Shown here: piece after piece, positions 37,101 through 48,839 of the stretch
How the letters are laid out: each line of letters starts with the position of its first letter
How positions within the stretch are numbered: the first letter of the stretch is position 1
Source: Homalodisca vitripennis
Lineage: Eukaryota; Arthropoda; Insecta; Hemiptera; Cicadellidae
Direction: 5' to 3'
Assembly (NCBI RefSeq): GCF_021130785.1
Contig: NC_060207.1
Span: 100,543,001-100,607,000, forward strand
Length of the DNA: 64,000 nucleotides
The notes under the pieces: model-generated
The model's input: only the letters and a program-made list of their open reading frames with translations
What the model was told of the DNA's origin: nothing
The model's database searches: none
Translations under genes and position numbers: made by a program

Positions 37101-38929
37101 GCGATGTATAGAGGAGCGAAACTTGGCCAGAGGCGGAGAATACGCTTCTCTAAGAGTAGAACTTCACCCAGTTCTCAGAATCTAGCTCGTAAGAGGTCTG
37201 ACGTGAACAACCATGGCGACGGAAGATGGTACGTCAAGGTTACTACACTCATTAAATTTATGTGTTTCGTATGTTGCATAATTAAACTGTTGAATGTACG
37301 TAAAGGGTATGTTTCCCTTATAAATTCACACGTTTATACTTATTGTATATAAGTATAAAATACGATTGTAGAAAAATTTCGGAAAACTAAATTTGAAAAT
37401 CCATTCGGATCCCTTAAAAACTACAAGTGAGGTAGTCATCCAGACACACATCGGGTCTCGACTAACGGCCTATAACATAGTGTTGCCAGGCCCATAGAAA
37501 CGCGGAGATATCATTTTTGTCAAATAAAGTAGGGCATACGTATTTAAGCAGCTCCCTATCTCGTGTTGGTGACAAGCTTATATACTAGCTCTCCGAATTT
37601 GAAAAATCAAGTAATCTCAAAATATCTTTACTTGCTTAAAAACTAGCAGAAGTCGCACTACTACTTTTACTCGGACAAGTTGCGTTGGTAATACCACTCC
37701 TCATACCTCAAGACTGGCTGTACTGATTATAATGATAGCTGATTTGTTGGATTCATCTCCTCTCCCCCCCCCCCCAAAAAAAAACTCTTAAAATACCGTA
37801 AAAGTTCACGGAAAAATCAGGTAAATAGAAAAAGAAAATAGTGTATACATATAACAAATAAAAACACCTGTGTCAAATGTTAGTTCCTTTCATTTCTTGC
37901 TTATAGCTAGAAGCCATAACAGGCACAATAATTTCGCCAATAAATTTAACCACTATTTTCAATTTGCTTACATTCATAGTCTTGAAAGCATAGAATAAGC
38001 TTGATAGTAACAACACTTCTTATTTCAGACTTTTCTGCAACAGCTGTAGAGCACAGAGTAAGGAAATATCCAAATAAGAGAACTAAGTGTATTAGTAAAA
38101 ATAGCCATTTAACTGTGTATCTGAGAAAATTTAAGTACGGAGTGATGCTGTGTATGGGTTATACTGTAATGCAGATATCAAAGACAGTTACTATCTAACT
38201 GTTACTACATATTATTTTAAATACTATTATAAAACACATCTTAGTTGTCTTTTGACAGATTTAGGCTTCTCAGACCTGTCTATTTACGAGTATAAATTAT
38301 ATATTTTCTTTATTGGAACAAGGCAAAACAAACTATGGCACAAAAAATACTACGACCGGAAAAAAACTGAAACTGTCATACATATATACACTTTTGACGC
38401 ATTTTTCAAGGCAAACTCAACATTGGCGTCGGGAATATAAATTCACTTGAACCAAAAGTGCTCACACTTGCGAAGACCACGAAATTGCGTGCGAAAAGCG
38501 GGTAACTGCTAGTATTTAGATACTGACGACAACCCATTTGTTATTGTATGTCTGCAGGATGTGAGTGAACTGTAAGGTAAGTTTGGATGAGTAAAAAATT
38601 AAAACAAATATTGATTTTGTTTGATAAATATATTGTATGGTTGTGGTTAAAGCAATATGGTCAAATTTATTACAAAATTTTGTATGGAATTTTATTGCTT
38701 TGAAACATTTTACATTAGAAATACTTAATGTTCTTAACATCACATTATTTGATTTACATTACTACATCAATGTTCATTATAAGGTCTCACAAATTTGTGT
38801 AAACAATTTTAAACAAATGTCAAAAACCTCTACATTTATCTTCTGAGCAGTACCATACTTATGCTTTATTGACTCACAATACTTTTATCACTTTCAATTT
38901 TTTTCCCTGCAATACACGTAAACCTAACA
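34191..38929. other. Intron sequence, mostly AT-rich
   Basis: No coding or transposon signal. Noted items are a mixed-composition patch at 36300-36530 and a C12-A9 homopolymer junction at 37764-37784. Short open frames have no family resemblance. Confidence 0.45.
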
Positions 38930-39200
38930 AAAAATAACACACGAGGCGTGATTGTCATTTGACGTGAATGAAATCGGCGACATTGGCCCGGAATGTTGTT
39001 GCATTTTGGGGATTTGCCAGCGGGAAAGTGATTATTTTAAGCTTGGCCCATCGCACTATGGCCTCCTAGATTAGTGCTTTGTCCGCCGGCCACATCAGCT
39101 GACAGACATTGTGGCAGTGACAATCAGCTGTTTCACCACCAGCTGTCCTCCCATTGTACTGTGTGACGTCATCGCAGGAAACTGGCTGATTGCTGTCGTA
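38930..39200. promoter_or_regulatory. GC-rich block with CRE and three CAGCTG sites
   Basis: CAGCTG occurs at 39096, 39125 and 39140, and TGACGTCA at 39164, all within 76 bp, inside a 270-bp balanced-composition island. This is the same site pairing as in the promoter block (9639 and 9681). Candidate enhancer or alternative promoter; function is inferred. Confidence 0.4.
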
Positions 39201-39589
39201 CCGTGCAACTCGTGTTCTACTTTAACATAGACATTGCATTGGTCAATGTTTCTATGTTCTATGTTTCTATTGTTCTGTTCCTGAAACAGACAGTAATGGG
39301 AGAGTAAACGAGAGATCGAAATCAAACAGAACAGGTAAGGGCACATCATAAACAGTCTAGGCGTGGATGAGGTTGATACACTGACCTATTGAACCTCAAT
39401 CCCTTAATCACTTGCTGTTCATTATTCAGGATTTCACAATTCTCTTAAATATCCCAAATGTCAAAGACGTTGCATAAATTATTAGTTAAAAAAATCTTGC
39501 TGTCAAGTGAACTGCATCCCTTTGTATTACAAGTAGTTGTACTGAAGAGATTAACTCTTAAAGCAGCTCAAGGAGACTTGAACTCAAGA

Positions 39590-39835
39590 GAATTTTGTCT
39601 TAAAGAGACTTTTAATCAAGGAAATATGACTTCGAAGATACTTGTCCTTAAGTAAAACATTCAAGAAATTTTCAGAGAATTTTGTCTTAAAGAGGAAAAA
39701 TTCAAAGTTCAAATTAAGGGAATTCGACTTCGAAAAGACTTACATGTAAATGAAACATTCAAGAAACTTGTAACTCAAGAGAATTTTTTTTCAAGTACTG
39801 TGTACTTGCACTAGAAAGAGTTTTTCTCAAAGAGG
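39590..39835 (+). repeat. Degenerate tandem repeat, about 90-105 bp period
   Basis: Diverged units begin GAGAATTTTGTCTTAAAGAG at 39589 and 39677 and GAGAATTTTTTTTCAAG at 39779. The first two also share ACTTCGAA and AAACATTCAAGAAA. Upstream sequence (39550-39590) has further CTTAAAG and CTCAAG pieces. The origin is unknown. Confidence 0.6.
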
Positions 39836-41550
39836 CTATCACTTAAGGTACTTATGTCTAGAAATACTTGCATTCAAAATACTTCTTATTATAATCTTAA
39901 TCTTTTGTTCATAATTTTTCTATTTTGTATCATTTTACACTCTGTCTTAGAGACTCGAACAAATTATGCCATAATTCATTGCAAAGTTGAAATATACCCT
40001 ATTTCATAAAATTAAATTTTTTCAGTATTATTGCCAGAATGTATGCCCTACTAGTTCTTAATTGCTTGAAGACAGCAATCAGATTCTGCATTGACGTGTT
40101 CTTCTTTCGCTGTTAATCAATACTTTTTCAATGTATAATTAAAAATGTTTGTTTTTAAAACCTAAGTTTCGACATTTTCAATCATTCAGTCACACAACGT
40201 AGTCAACCACTGACTGTGTCACTAGTTCAAGTCCTCGGTCCTTGAGGAGCGACTCCGGTTTCGTCACAGTCAGGTCGGTTCGGATACCGCCGTTCCTTGT
40301 GACATATCGTTTACATACAGAAAACTTGTTTTGCCCTGATTCACTTTCACCGCTATTCTGCGTAATAGTAACACTCCTCCTTCCTTTCTTTTACAATTAT
40401 ACTACTGTTCATTTTATCAAAAGAGCTTCTTTAATTTGATTGAATAATACAGTGCTTTATTATAACTAAATACAAGTATATTAGATTTTCTCGGTACATG
40501 TAATTTACGCTTCGGATAAATTCAAGAAAAACAATATAATGCACAAATAATAAGTATACTATTATATTTACCAACCGCCAATAGACTTAAAGAAAAAAAC
40601 AGTAAAAGTAATATTTTCTTTCTGTTTTGCTTATCAAACATAATAAAAAACATAACATACATACGGTATGTATGTATTATTACTTACAGGCCGAAACTAT
40701 ATTATAGAAATTTGTTCAGAAAAATTAGCACCAGAAATCATTCAAAACATAAGCACAGATATTAAATAAACAACGGTTATATAATATAAAAGACGTCCAT
40801 AATTACCATATATAATAATAAATATACGTGAATATCACACTGTACAGAATAATAAATAACATGCAAACGACAGAGTAATAAATCATCTATACCAACAAAT
40901 TACAACTCAATAAGACTCAAACAATGAAATTTATATTAATTAATAATTTTTATTAAAATTACAAACACCATTAACTAGATCAACTTTTTAATGAACATTT
41001 TGAATTATTAAACGGTTGTATCAGATCAAATTAATGATTATATCTGTTAATTATAACAGTGCCTTCAACAAAGAGTTTATTCTTTAGATAGTTTTAAATA
41101 CATTTTTTAACGTAAGTTCAACTGCCTTTTGTTTCTCCAATGATTTTGTCAAATAAAGAAAAATGTAGTAGATAAAGTAATAAATGGTACTATAACCCCT
41201 AATATATTTCTATTTAAAACAATTACTATTTATTTATCCACTTTGTATTAGACATTCCCAGTTAGTCATCATACAGTACTTTTAATCAGAACAATAATTA
41301 GGTAGTTCAGAACCAATATTAAATCGTAGATATTTATTGTTTTTTTGTGTCAGTATAAATGTTGATACGTTTTCCACTGTGGAAATCATTTAGTTCTTAC
41401 TCATAATCACATTCGCTTTACTAATAATTTACCCAAAGTCGCGTTTCAACAGTGTCTAGAGAGAAAACAGAAGATAAATTCAGTAGGAAAAGTCAGCATC
41501 GTAGACCTATCTATCGACGATAATGTTACCACAATAGAATCTGACTGAGA
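39836..41550. other. AT-rich intron sequence
   Basis: Nothing recognised apart from the short palindrome at 40655-40675. Confidence 0.45.
40655..40675. repeat. Perfect palindrome, 10-bp arms
   Basis: ACATACATAC and GTATGTATGT are separated by a single G. It is a low-complexity hairpin. Confidence 0.6.
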
Positions 41551-41551
41551 A

Positions 41552-41584
41552 TGACGTCATTGTAAGTTTTATACGATGACGTCA
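41552..41584. promoter_or_regulatory. Twin TGACGTCA sites 25 bp apart
   Basis: Two full CRE-type octamers at 41552-41559 and 41577-41584, each flanked by A on one side and T on the other. Spacing is close to 2.5 helical turns. No exon is nearby. Confidence 0.35.
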
Positions 41585-43162
41585 TAGTCTTGTTCTGGTC
41601 ATGCCCTCGTTGTTAGCGGAGTGCTTTTACCTGTCTGCAGGTCTACTATCTCCGTCTTGTGTGTGGTCAACCAAGATTTCTTATCTTTGCTGGAATTCAA
41701 TTCACTTCTTCTTTACTAGAGAAAGAACATATCCCTGGAATGTACACGTTAAATGGCAATACCATAACTTGTAATGTGAATATTACAGAAAATGGTAACA
41801 TTTATTGAAAAATATTTTTCATCACGATGATATTCCAAACTGAGCGAACAGTATTATTTTTGAAAGGCCCACGACAGTGCCGATGAGATTTCAGAATTGT
41901 AGGATAATCTTATTACTCACATTAAGCTCTCTACTGGGCGTTGTTTAGAATTTAAAATAGAGACACACAAAACCTGAAGAACTACTTAAAAATTACATAT
42001 TTTAAGTACGTGAAATATAATATTTAAAATGTTTTAACGAGAATGTACCACCATTAACACTAGACAAGACATGGACAAAAATATAATTAAAGATCAATAT
42101 GTTTCATGGGCCAGCAAGCCTGATCTTAGCAACATATTAAAAGACATAGCGAGAGTTACAAAATGCCACTTCTAAAGAAGCTATTATTGTGCAAAAGTCA
42201 CAATCTCCGCCTCAATACATTTAGGTCTCAAAGAATATATAAACATAAAAGTTTGTTCATATATTTAAGTAATATAACATTGTGTATAGGAACCGTTGTT
42301 GTATTTGGCACAATAGGAAAGTAAATGTATACCTTTTTTGGTAAATTTGGAATGCTTGACTGCTTTGGTTAATTTTTTTAACACATCCGCCAAACATTAC
42401 AAGTCCTATGACAAATTTACGAGAAGACATATCGCGTACACCTATACGAAAGCGAATGAGAGGGCGAAAAGAAGATAGGGCAGGACTATCCTAATTAAAA
42501 AAAATTAATTCGTAATTTGTAAATATCATGAATAAAAAACTTCACCCTATTGGTAATTCTTTCGAATGAGTCAATGCAACAAGTTTTGTCTTTCTTCCGA
42601 TTCTTTATTAGCTCCTTATGTTTACAGATTACACAGATTTGGGTGCAACAAAAATAATTGTTTTGTTAATAGACGTGGTACAATAGTCCTGGTAATAACT
42701 ACACAAACACAATTTACACTTCGTATTAGCGTTTAATGTTTTCGTTCGACCATACACACGTACACAGAAGAGTTTCGTTTTATAGTTGACTTGTGTAAGT
42801 GTGTTGACTGTTACGAGCGAAAGATCTGACTCACTGCATGTTGATAGCAGGCTGTGATAGCAATGATGTATGATAGGTTTGGCAACACTGTATAATCTGT
42901 GCTGCGTCGGAATTGATTGACTATTGTTCATCAACAGCTCACAGTATCACCAGCTGACTGTCGGTGACAGTGGCACTCGCATGATGACGCGACTTTTCTC
43001 ACCAAGGCACACAATGTCTTTTTTGTGATCTAGGGAAGGTCGCCAATGAAAAAGTCTTTAAATATTGACAACTATTGTTTCATACATAACCTTCTTGTCT
43101 GTGAATGTAATGTAGTCAACCTCCTTCATGTAGACCAATAATATGACTGTTAGATCTCCTTG
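41585..43162. other. AT-rich intron sequence
   Basis: No coding or mobile signal. A CAGCTG site lies near 42952, in a small GC-richer patch (42930-43000). Confidence 0.45.
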
Positions 43163-43192
43163 GATTACAAATATTAATCAATATTTGTAATC
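43163..43192. repeat. Perfect 13-bp inverted repeat, 4-nt loop
   Basis: GATTACAAATATT and AATATTTGTAATC flank AATC. An imperfect echo, TATTGATTAAAAATAGATTA, follows directly. Confidence 0.7.
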
Positions 43193-43764
43193 TATTGATT
43201 AAAAATAGATTATGAAAAGGTGTTTACTCAACTGTTTGTCATCAGTATTCATGTCTTCTCATCTATCCTTTCACCATCTTCATCTTGTTATTCAACCCAT
43301 GTATTCATATTGTGGAAGCCTATGAGTCATCAGTATCTCATTCTATTCCTTCTCGAGCTAACAAAACTCTCTTCATCTGAAAGTCGGTTCTTGCAATGAA
43401 CATTTGAATTTTAATTGTTTACCTGTTTCCACCATGCTTCCTGTTAGAACTGCTTTATAACGGTGTGTTTTCCTCGGAGAGTGGAATTTGTATTCACCAT
43501 ACTTGTAGTGTGTAACGTTTTTCTTCAAATTTTCAAATTCGAAAGATGTTTATACATTATTTTGATTTATTTTTACTATGGGATATGTTTTCTATATTAG
43601 ACAATAATAAGAGAAGAGCTAAATTTCTAAATAAATAAATATATTAACGAATTTTACATTATTCTAATTCCTGTAAAATTCGAAGTCCTTATTGAGAATC
43701 TTCTCGATAGTTAACTTTCCATATATTTCACTAATCACGGTTTCTGCGTGCTATTGTATCATTC

Positions 43765-43851
43765 CCCTCCCTTACAGGTTAAGTGTAAGAAAGGGCCATG
43801 GGCCCTAACTTTGCCTGTAAAAATAAAGAATTTTTCATTTCATTTCATTTC
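43765..43851 (+). mobile_element. Non-LTR retrotransposon 3' end with CATTT tail
   Basis: GTTAAGTGTAAGAAAGGGCC, then CTAACTTTGCCTGTAAAAAT, an AATAAAG and a short (CATTT)n tail. This is the form of 3' ends I recall for Jockey/I/R1-like LINEs in insects. Only the last 90 bp are visible, which fits 5' truncation. Confidence 0.5.
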
Positions 43852-44919
43852 CCTCTTTGTCCATAGACATAACAAAAGTTTGTCTAATTCTTCTGCCTTA
43901 CTGAAATTTATTTTAAAATCTCCTCCGTGATCGAGGATGGAACGATGCAGTAGGATCTATAACACGAGCGGTGGCTATGAAGATACCACAGATTGAGATG
44001 ACGAAAGAGTGAGAGAAGTTTGTTTGAACTGAACAATCCACAGTCACGAAATCTCGTGAGGAGCAACGGAACTAATAACAATCGGTCGATAGTGTTTAGA
44101 TGGCAATATCCGCCCATACTCGAGATTACACGGACTTCTGCATGCCACCCTTTACCTTGCTTTCTTCACATAACGGCTTCATCTGTAGGGCACTATGGAT
44201 TGGATTTTCACTACCTTTAAATTATTTTTAAGGATTTTGGGTGTTTTTAAATCTATACTTTGATGTCTGACGCAATATAATTATTTTAATCAATTATTTA
44301 CAGTAAAAAGGTTATGTTCATCCTCTCAACTAGGTATAAAATATGTCATTTGGTACCACGTATCTTTTTTTAACTCTCTGCTAATAATCTCATCACTACT
44401 GAAAATCATAATTCTGTACTTACATGCCAATATCTACATATTTATAATTTCCTTCTCCAATGGCAACGATTGTATGGTGAATTTGAAGGAAGTATGAGCA
44501 TGATTATTGTCAACGATGAACTGAGGTTTAGCGTATTATTTCAAAGTTTAAATGCTAACTAATGGCCAATTACAGGCAGAGGTACCTGCGGTTTTGTATG
44601 TGGTCCGGATCAGATAGCCCATCAGTTTTGGTTATAATGGTAGACTATTCAGCTTCATAATGTCAATCTCCGTCTTCCAATACTCTTGACACTGAAGATT
44701 TTTAAACAGACGTCAAACGGTTATTATAGCGGTATCGTAATTGTTTTATACTAACACGGGAAACTGAATATCAGATATAGCCTGGAAAACTGGCGACGAG
44801 CTGTATGTAACTGAGTATTGGTATAACCAGGATGATTCATTGGCTACACACTGGAGGCTGCCTTAGTCTCGAATTGCACTAAAATTGCCTTTTCGTAAGC
44901 CATGATCACTTGGCGTTGA
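43852..44919. other. Intron sequence, nothing recognised
   Basis: Overlapping short open frames on both strands at 43908-44220 have no motif or splice support. Confidence 0.4.
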
Positions 44920-45115
44920 GTCTGGTCGTCTTAGGACTCAAATTATGAATCACTATCAGGCTATCAGGTGGAGTACACGATCACTTTCTTGCCTGATCGT
45001 CGTAGGACGCATAGTTTTTTTATAAATTTCAGTCTCACGATGGACTGCACAATTACTTTGGATTCTGGTCGTCTTTGGACGCGCATTTCTTAATCATTTT
45101 CAGTCTCAATTTCCC
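44920..45115 (+). repeat. Degenerate tandem repeat, about 70-bp period
   Basis: Three diverged units share the core TCTGGTCGTCTTAGGACTC (44928), CCTGATCGTCGTAGGACGC (about 44992) and TTCTGGTCGTCTTTGGACGC (about 45063). Each is preceded by a TGATCACTT / CGATCACTT / ACAATTACTT block. Confidence 0.55.
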
Positions 45116-45563
45116 CTCCTGAGGCGAATCTGAACTAGGTTCATCGAGGAGTTTATATAACTTTGTTTAGAAACAAGAGCTGTGAGAGCTGTAAGGAGAC
45201 AGGCACTCTCTTCAAGTATCCCACGTTTAGTCGTTGAATTAGTTTTGTGGGTACTATTCCTCTCATAGCCTCCCTAAGACCCAAGGGAAAAATTAAAATG
45301 TTTAAGCAAAAACCTGATGTTCTTTTAAAAGTACAAATATTTCTACTTCGGTAAGACCCAGGGATTTTTCCACATTTTTCAAGTTGAAACCTAATGTTCC
45401 TTTTAGAAGGACAGAGTTTTAGGGAATTTTTTTTTACCAAGAAGGAAATATTTGTATGTTAGATGTTGGCAACTCTGCTGACTTGTTGTTTTTTAGGTTG
45501 TCAGTCATCACATGTGTGTTCAGTTAGCTGGCTAGTTTAGCCATAAACATAACCTCCAGAAAG

Positions 45564-45606
45564 ATGGCTTCACCAAGGAAGCGGAGGCTTTATTTTCAAC
45601 ATCATT
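45564..45606 (+). pseudogene. Possible first exon of the piggyBac-like transposase
   Basis: ATG (45564) opens MASPRKRRLYFQHH and meets a good donor, T|GTAAGT, at 45607. An acceptor-like TTGTTCCAG ends at 46044. Joining these leaves the same frame as the acidic segment DMDVSEDDDQD at 46092, but two stop codons (46083-46088) intervene. The basic peptide may be a nuclear-localisation start. Exon status is inferred. Confidence 0.35.
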
Positions 45607-46091
45607 GTAAGTATTAAAAAAAATATTGATTGTTAATATTTTCTCATTAGAAACTTGCAGTATAATATATATAGTTAGTATATAAAAGTTGAAACCCATT
45701 GAAAATCTACTGGAAAAGACTGGTTTTTATCATTAAAAAAGATGTGTCCTTATAAAAGTACATTGGGTTATAAACTCTTTTTATCTCAAAAGTGGATTGT
45801 CCTAATATAAGGGACACCAGGCTTAAGTGACTACACATGTTTCATATATATTGTGTTTCCTGTAATTGTTGACAACTTTTTAGGAAAATAGACAATTTTA
45901 ATAAATTTACCTGTTTTACACATTTATTTAGTTAATTTAACTTCAAAAAAAGGATGAACATTTAGGCCTATGAAGTTTTCGCTCTTATTTAAAGTTACAA
46001 AAAACTGTTTTACAGCCATGGATAACATAATTTAATTGTTCCAGTAAACAATGCAGAAATTATGAAACACCATCAACCAGCTTGATGACTC

Positions 46092-46720
46092 GACATGGAT
46101 GTTTCGGAGGATGATGACCAAGATACTAATTTGGTGAGGGACATCCAAAACCAACCAGTAATAGATCTATTGGATGGTTCGTAGGTGGTCAAAGACAGAG
46201 AAAAGTACATTACAGTGCCTCAGCCTCAAGTGATAAAGGCGTACAATACACATATGGGAGGTGTTGATATGTCAGAACCGTATGCTATCATAATGTTCTT
46301 CCAGACAACGGACAAGGAAGTGGACCACTAGAACAATAATGCACCTGTTTGATTTAGCCATATCCAATTCCTGGCTTTGCTACCGAGAAGACAAGATCAA
46401 GTCAAACATACCATTAAAAAAGTGGCACAACTAAGGAAGTACAAGATGGATTACGGAGAGTATTTAATTGAATCAAACTCTATTTCTTAGTGACAGTGAA
46501 GATTCAGAGTACCTCACAGATGAAGAGGTTACACTGGAAGAAATCCCAAGGAACTTCCAAGTGTGAGATTTAGGACACATGGGAACCACTTACCTGAAAT
46601 TACGCCAGGAGTACAGCAGAGATGCAAAAACTCCAAATGTTCAAAGAAAACATCGGTAATGTGTACCAAATGTAAGGTCCATTTATGTTTAGTAGCACAA
46701 AAGGAACTGTTTTTTTTTTA
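46092..46720 (+). pseudogene. piggyBac-like transposase remnant (C-terminal part)
   Basis: Pieces of a piggyBac (DDE_Tnp_1_7) transposase remain in order. They are an acidic N-terminal bit, DMDVSEDDDQD; YITVPQPQVIKAYN leading into HMGGVD, the conserved block after the last catalytic acid; [27 protein letters not shown]; and a C-terminal cysteine-rich zinc domain with RCKNSKCSKKTSVMC and CTKCKVHLC (about 46621-46690). TAG codons replace sense codons near 46183 and 46330, and at least two frameshifts separate the blocks. The segment carrying the first two catalytic aspartates is absent, so the copy is inactive. The HMGGVD block and cysteine pattern make the family call strong. Confidence 0.85.
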
Positions 46721-47271
46721 ACTTTCAACAATGTTAAGCCCTTTTTAACTTATAAACAACTAGTGTAGCTATGTGTTTTAAAAGAAAACATCAGAGACGT
46801 GTACAAGTGTAAGGTCCATTATTTTTAATAGCACAAAGAAACAGGAACCATATTTTAATTTAAAAAATATTAGGCCTTTTTGAAACTAAATTGAATTTTT
46901 AACTGTTTTGATTAAACTAAAATGAAATAAAGGTAAGTTTAAAAAAAATAACGTCTCTTGATTTCACTACCCTGTATTTTACCAATGAAAACCCGGTGTA
47001 CTTTTTAAAAGGACTATAACAAAATTGTATAAATATATCAAATATACTGTTAAATTTTGTTTTTATAGTGTCTAAGTAGGTTATTGAATAAGAAAATTAT
47101 TAAAAAAAACTTATTCCAAAGTTCAAAATTTCCCTGGGTTTTACTTGAGTACAAAAATGTTGTCCTTCTTGCAGGACATTGGGTCTTAGTGACTTAAAGG
47201 TGTACATTGAACTTGGGTTTTACTTAAGTACAAATTAATGTCCTTTTAAAAGTACGCCAGGCCTTAGGAGG

Positions 47272-48214
47272 ATAGTATCATTTTCTTGTCTATCTCCTTA
47301 AGTGTGTCTGCCAAAATTAAAATATATCTAGTTTAGATTTTATGTGAAAGATAGAAAACCCGACTCGAATATTTTATACAATTTCAATCCATCATCTTAA
47401 TCCAATTTCAAAGTAACTAAAACAAAAATTGTTGAAATATAAACATTTATTAGCTTTTGAAAATTTATTTTTATGGAAAGGGGAAGGAAAGATATTGCGT
47501 AACTTTAAATGTTGAACGTCATGCTAGAAACGTCGTGACGCTTATTTGCTGTTTCTCATAGCGTTGGCAAAACCCGCACAATACTATGTAGTACGATATC
47601 CAAACAAGCATTTTTTTTACAAAAGAACATAATTATCAAAACTTACATTGTTTTGAGTATTGGAATAATTGTAAAATATAAAGTCATCCTCAGTTTATAT
47701 AATTACCTTCGAGAATTTAGACATTCATCTCAAGTGTGACGTAACCTGGCTACTCTGCCTGAATTGTTGTAACCTTCACCTTCGCCGTCACTCTACATTC
47801 TCCAGACTTCCTGCAATCTTGTTGTTAGTCGCTGGCCCATTGTCTCCAGTGGCGCCCCTCACGGATGTGGGAATTACGCCAATTATAAAGGCCGTTATAT
47901 ACTGTACGTAAAAAGGCGGGAGTTTCATTGGAAAATTCTAGCTTAGAGAAGATTACATCTGTTTCCAGGGTTATTTCTTTGATTTGCCGCTGTCATTTAA
48001 ACTATCTTAAACACAGTGTTGATTGGCGGTTTCCGTTGGTTTCTGTGGTGTTAACGTTTTACAAATTTTAATAACACTATAAATTGATATACTAATTGTA
48101 CTATTACACATGTGCACTGAGCCTACCTTAACTACAAAAAATATTGTAAATGGTAAGGGCCGCGTCTTGTTGAGATCCCCTGAGGAGGGGTAGCAGGCAC
48201 TATTGGCGTGTCAC
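47272..48214. other. Intron sequence, nothing recognised
   Basis: AT-rich, with a GC-richer patch at 47745-47945 that contains no open frame. Confidence 0.4.
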
Positions 48215-48390
48215 CTTGGAAGAATTGAATTAAATTTCAGCATCTTCCTTAAAGGCAGGGGACAACACTCCTTCATGTCAAGGCTAGCAACAACCTCTAT
48301 CATTATAGAAGCTCTACACACCCCAACTGTCATCTTCCGCAGTAGACTACACTTATCAATCCACCCTTCTACCTCAACATCTCGACATTC
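48215..48390 (-). pseudogene. LINE reverse-transcriptase fragment (weak)
   Basis: On the minus strand, LLRKMTVGVCRAS...IEVVA is followed, after a frameshift and damaged codons, by GVLSPA in one frame and LRKMLKFNSILPR in the next. Together these recall the conserved reverse-transcriptase block whose intact form is GCPQGGVLSPLLW. No YxDD box or other motif is visible. It is probably a short, old piece of a non-LTR element. Confidence 0.4.
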
Positions 48391-48588
48391 TCAGTTAGTT
48401 ATGTGCCGCGCCTCTCCTGGACATCCCTAGGGCTGCTCAAATATAAAGTGACGCATCGGTTTTGCTGATACAGACTACAGGTTCAACTAGAAGGTATAAA
48501 CCAGTCAGAAATGAACTTTTCTTCTAGAGAAAATATTTCTTTTTAAGTGTCATAATTTTTAACTTTTATGCATAATTTGTATACTTAT

Positions 48589-48820
48589 AAAGTACGACAA
48601 AAACCAGCTATAGTGATCGGTAAATTGCGTACTACAAAGTGTCATCCATGAATGGACGAGGCAGATTCGCGGCGATGCACCGATTATAAATATGGAAAAT
48701 ATGAACTGCAATAAAAATATTATAAAAAAATGACGATAATTTGTTAGGTTACCTCTCTATTCTTTGTTACACAAAGTACGTCAAGAACGCGTTTTAGCGA
48801 TCAGTAACTTGCATACTACC
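48589..48820 (+). repeat. Diverged direct repeat, 184-bp period
   Basis: AAAGTACGACAAAAACCAGC...GATCGGTAAATTGCGTACTAC at 48589 recurs at 48773 as AAAGTACGTCAAGAACGCG...GATCAGTAACTTGCATACTAC. About 50 bp are alignable at roughly three quarters identity. Confidence 0.6.
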
Positions 48821-48839
48821 ATAATTGTTTTAATTTGCT

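Larger units (their letters stand above)
45269..47271 (+). mobile_element. Internally deleted piggyBac-like transposon
   Basis: A 2.0-kb element runs from CCTCCCTAAGACCC (45269) to the inverted CCTCCTAAGGCCT (47271) and is flanked by ATAG on both sides (45265-45268 and 47272-47275). It encloses transposase remnants whose ends are preserved while the catalytic centre is missing. Seven palindrome-like GTCC-TTTTAAAA-GTAC/GGAC modules lie in the two end regions, at 45319, 45396, 45746, 45799, 46998, 47162 and 47240. Intact piggyBac elements use TTAA target sites; ATAG is unusual. Confidence 0.7.
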
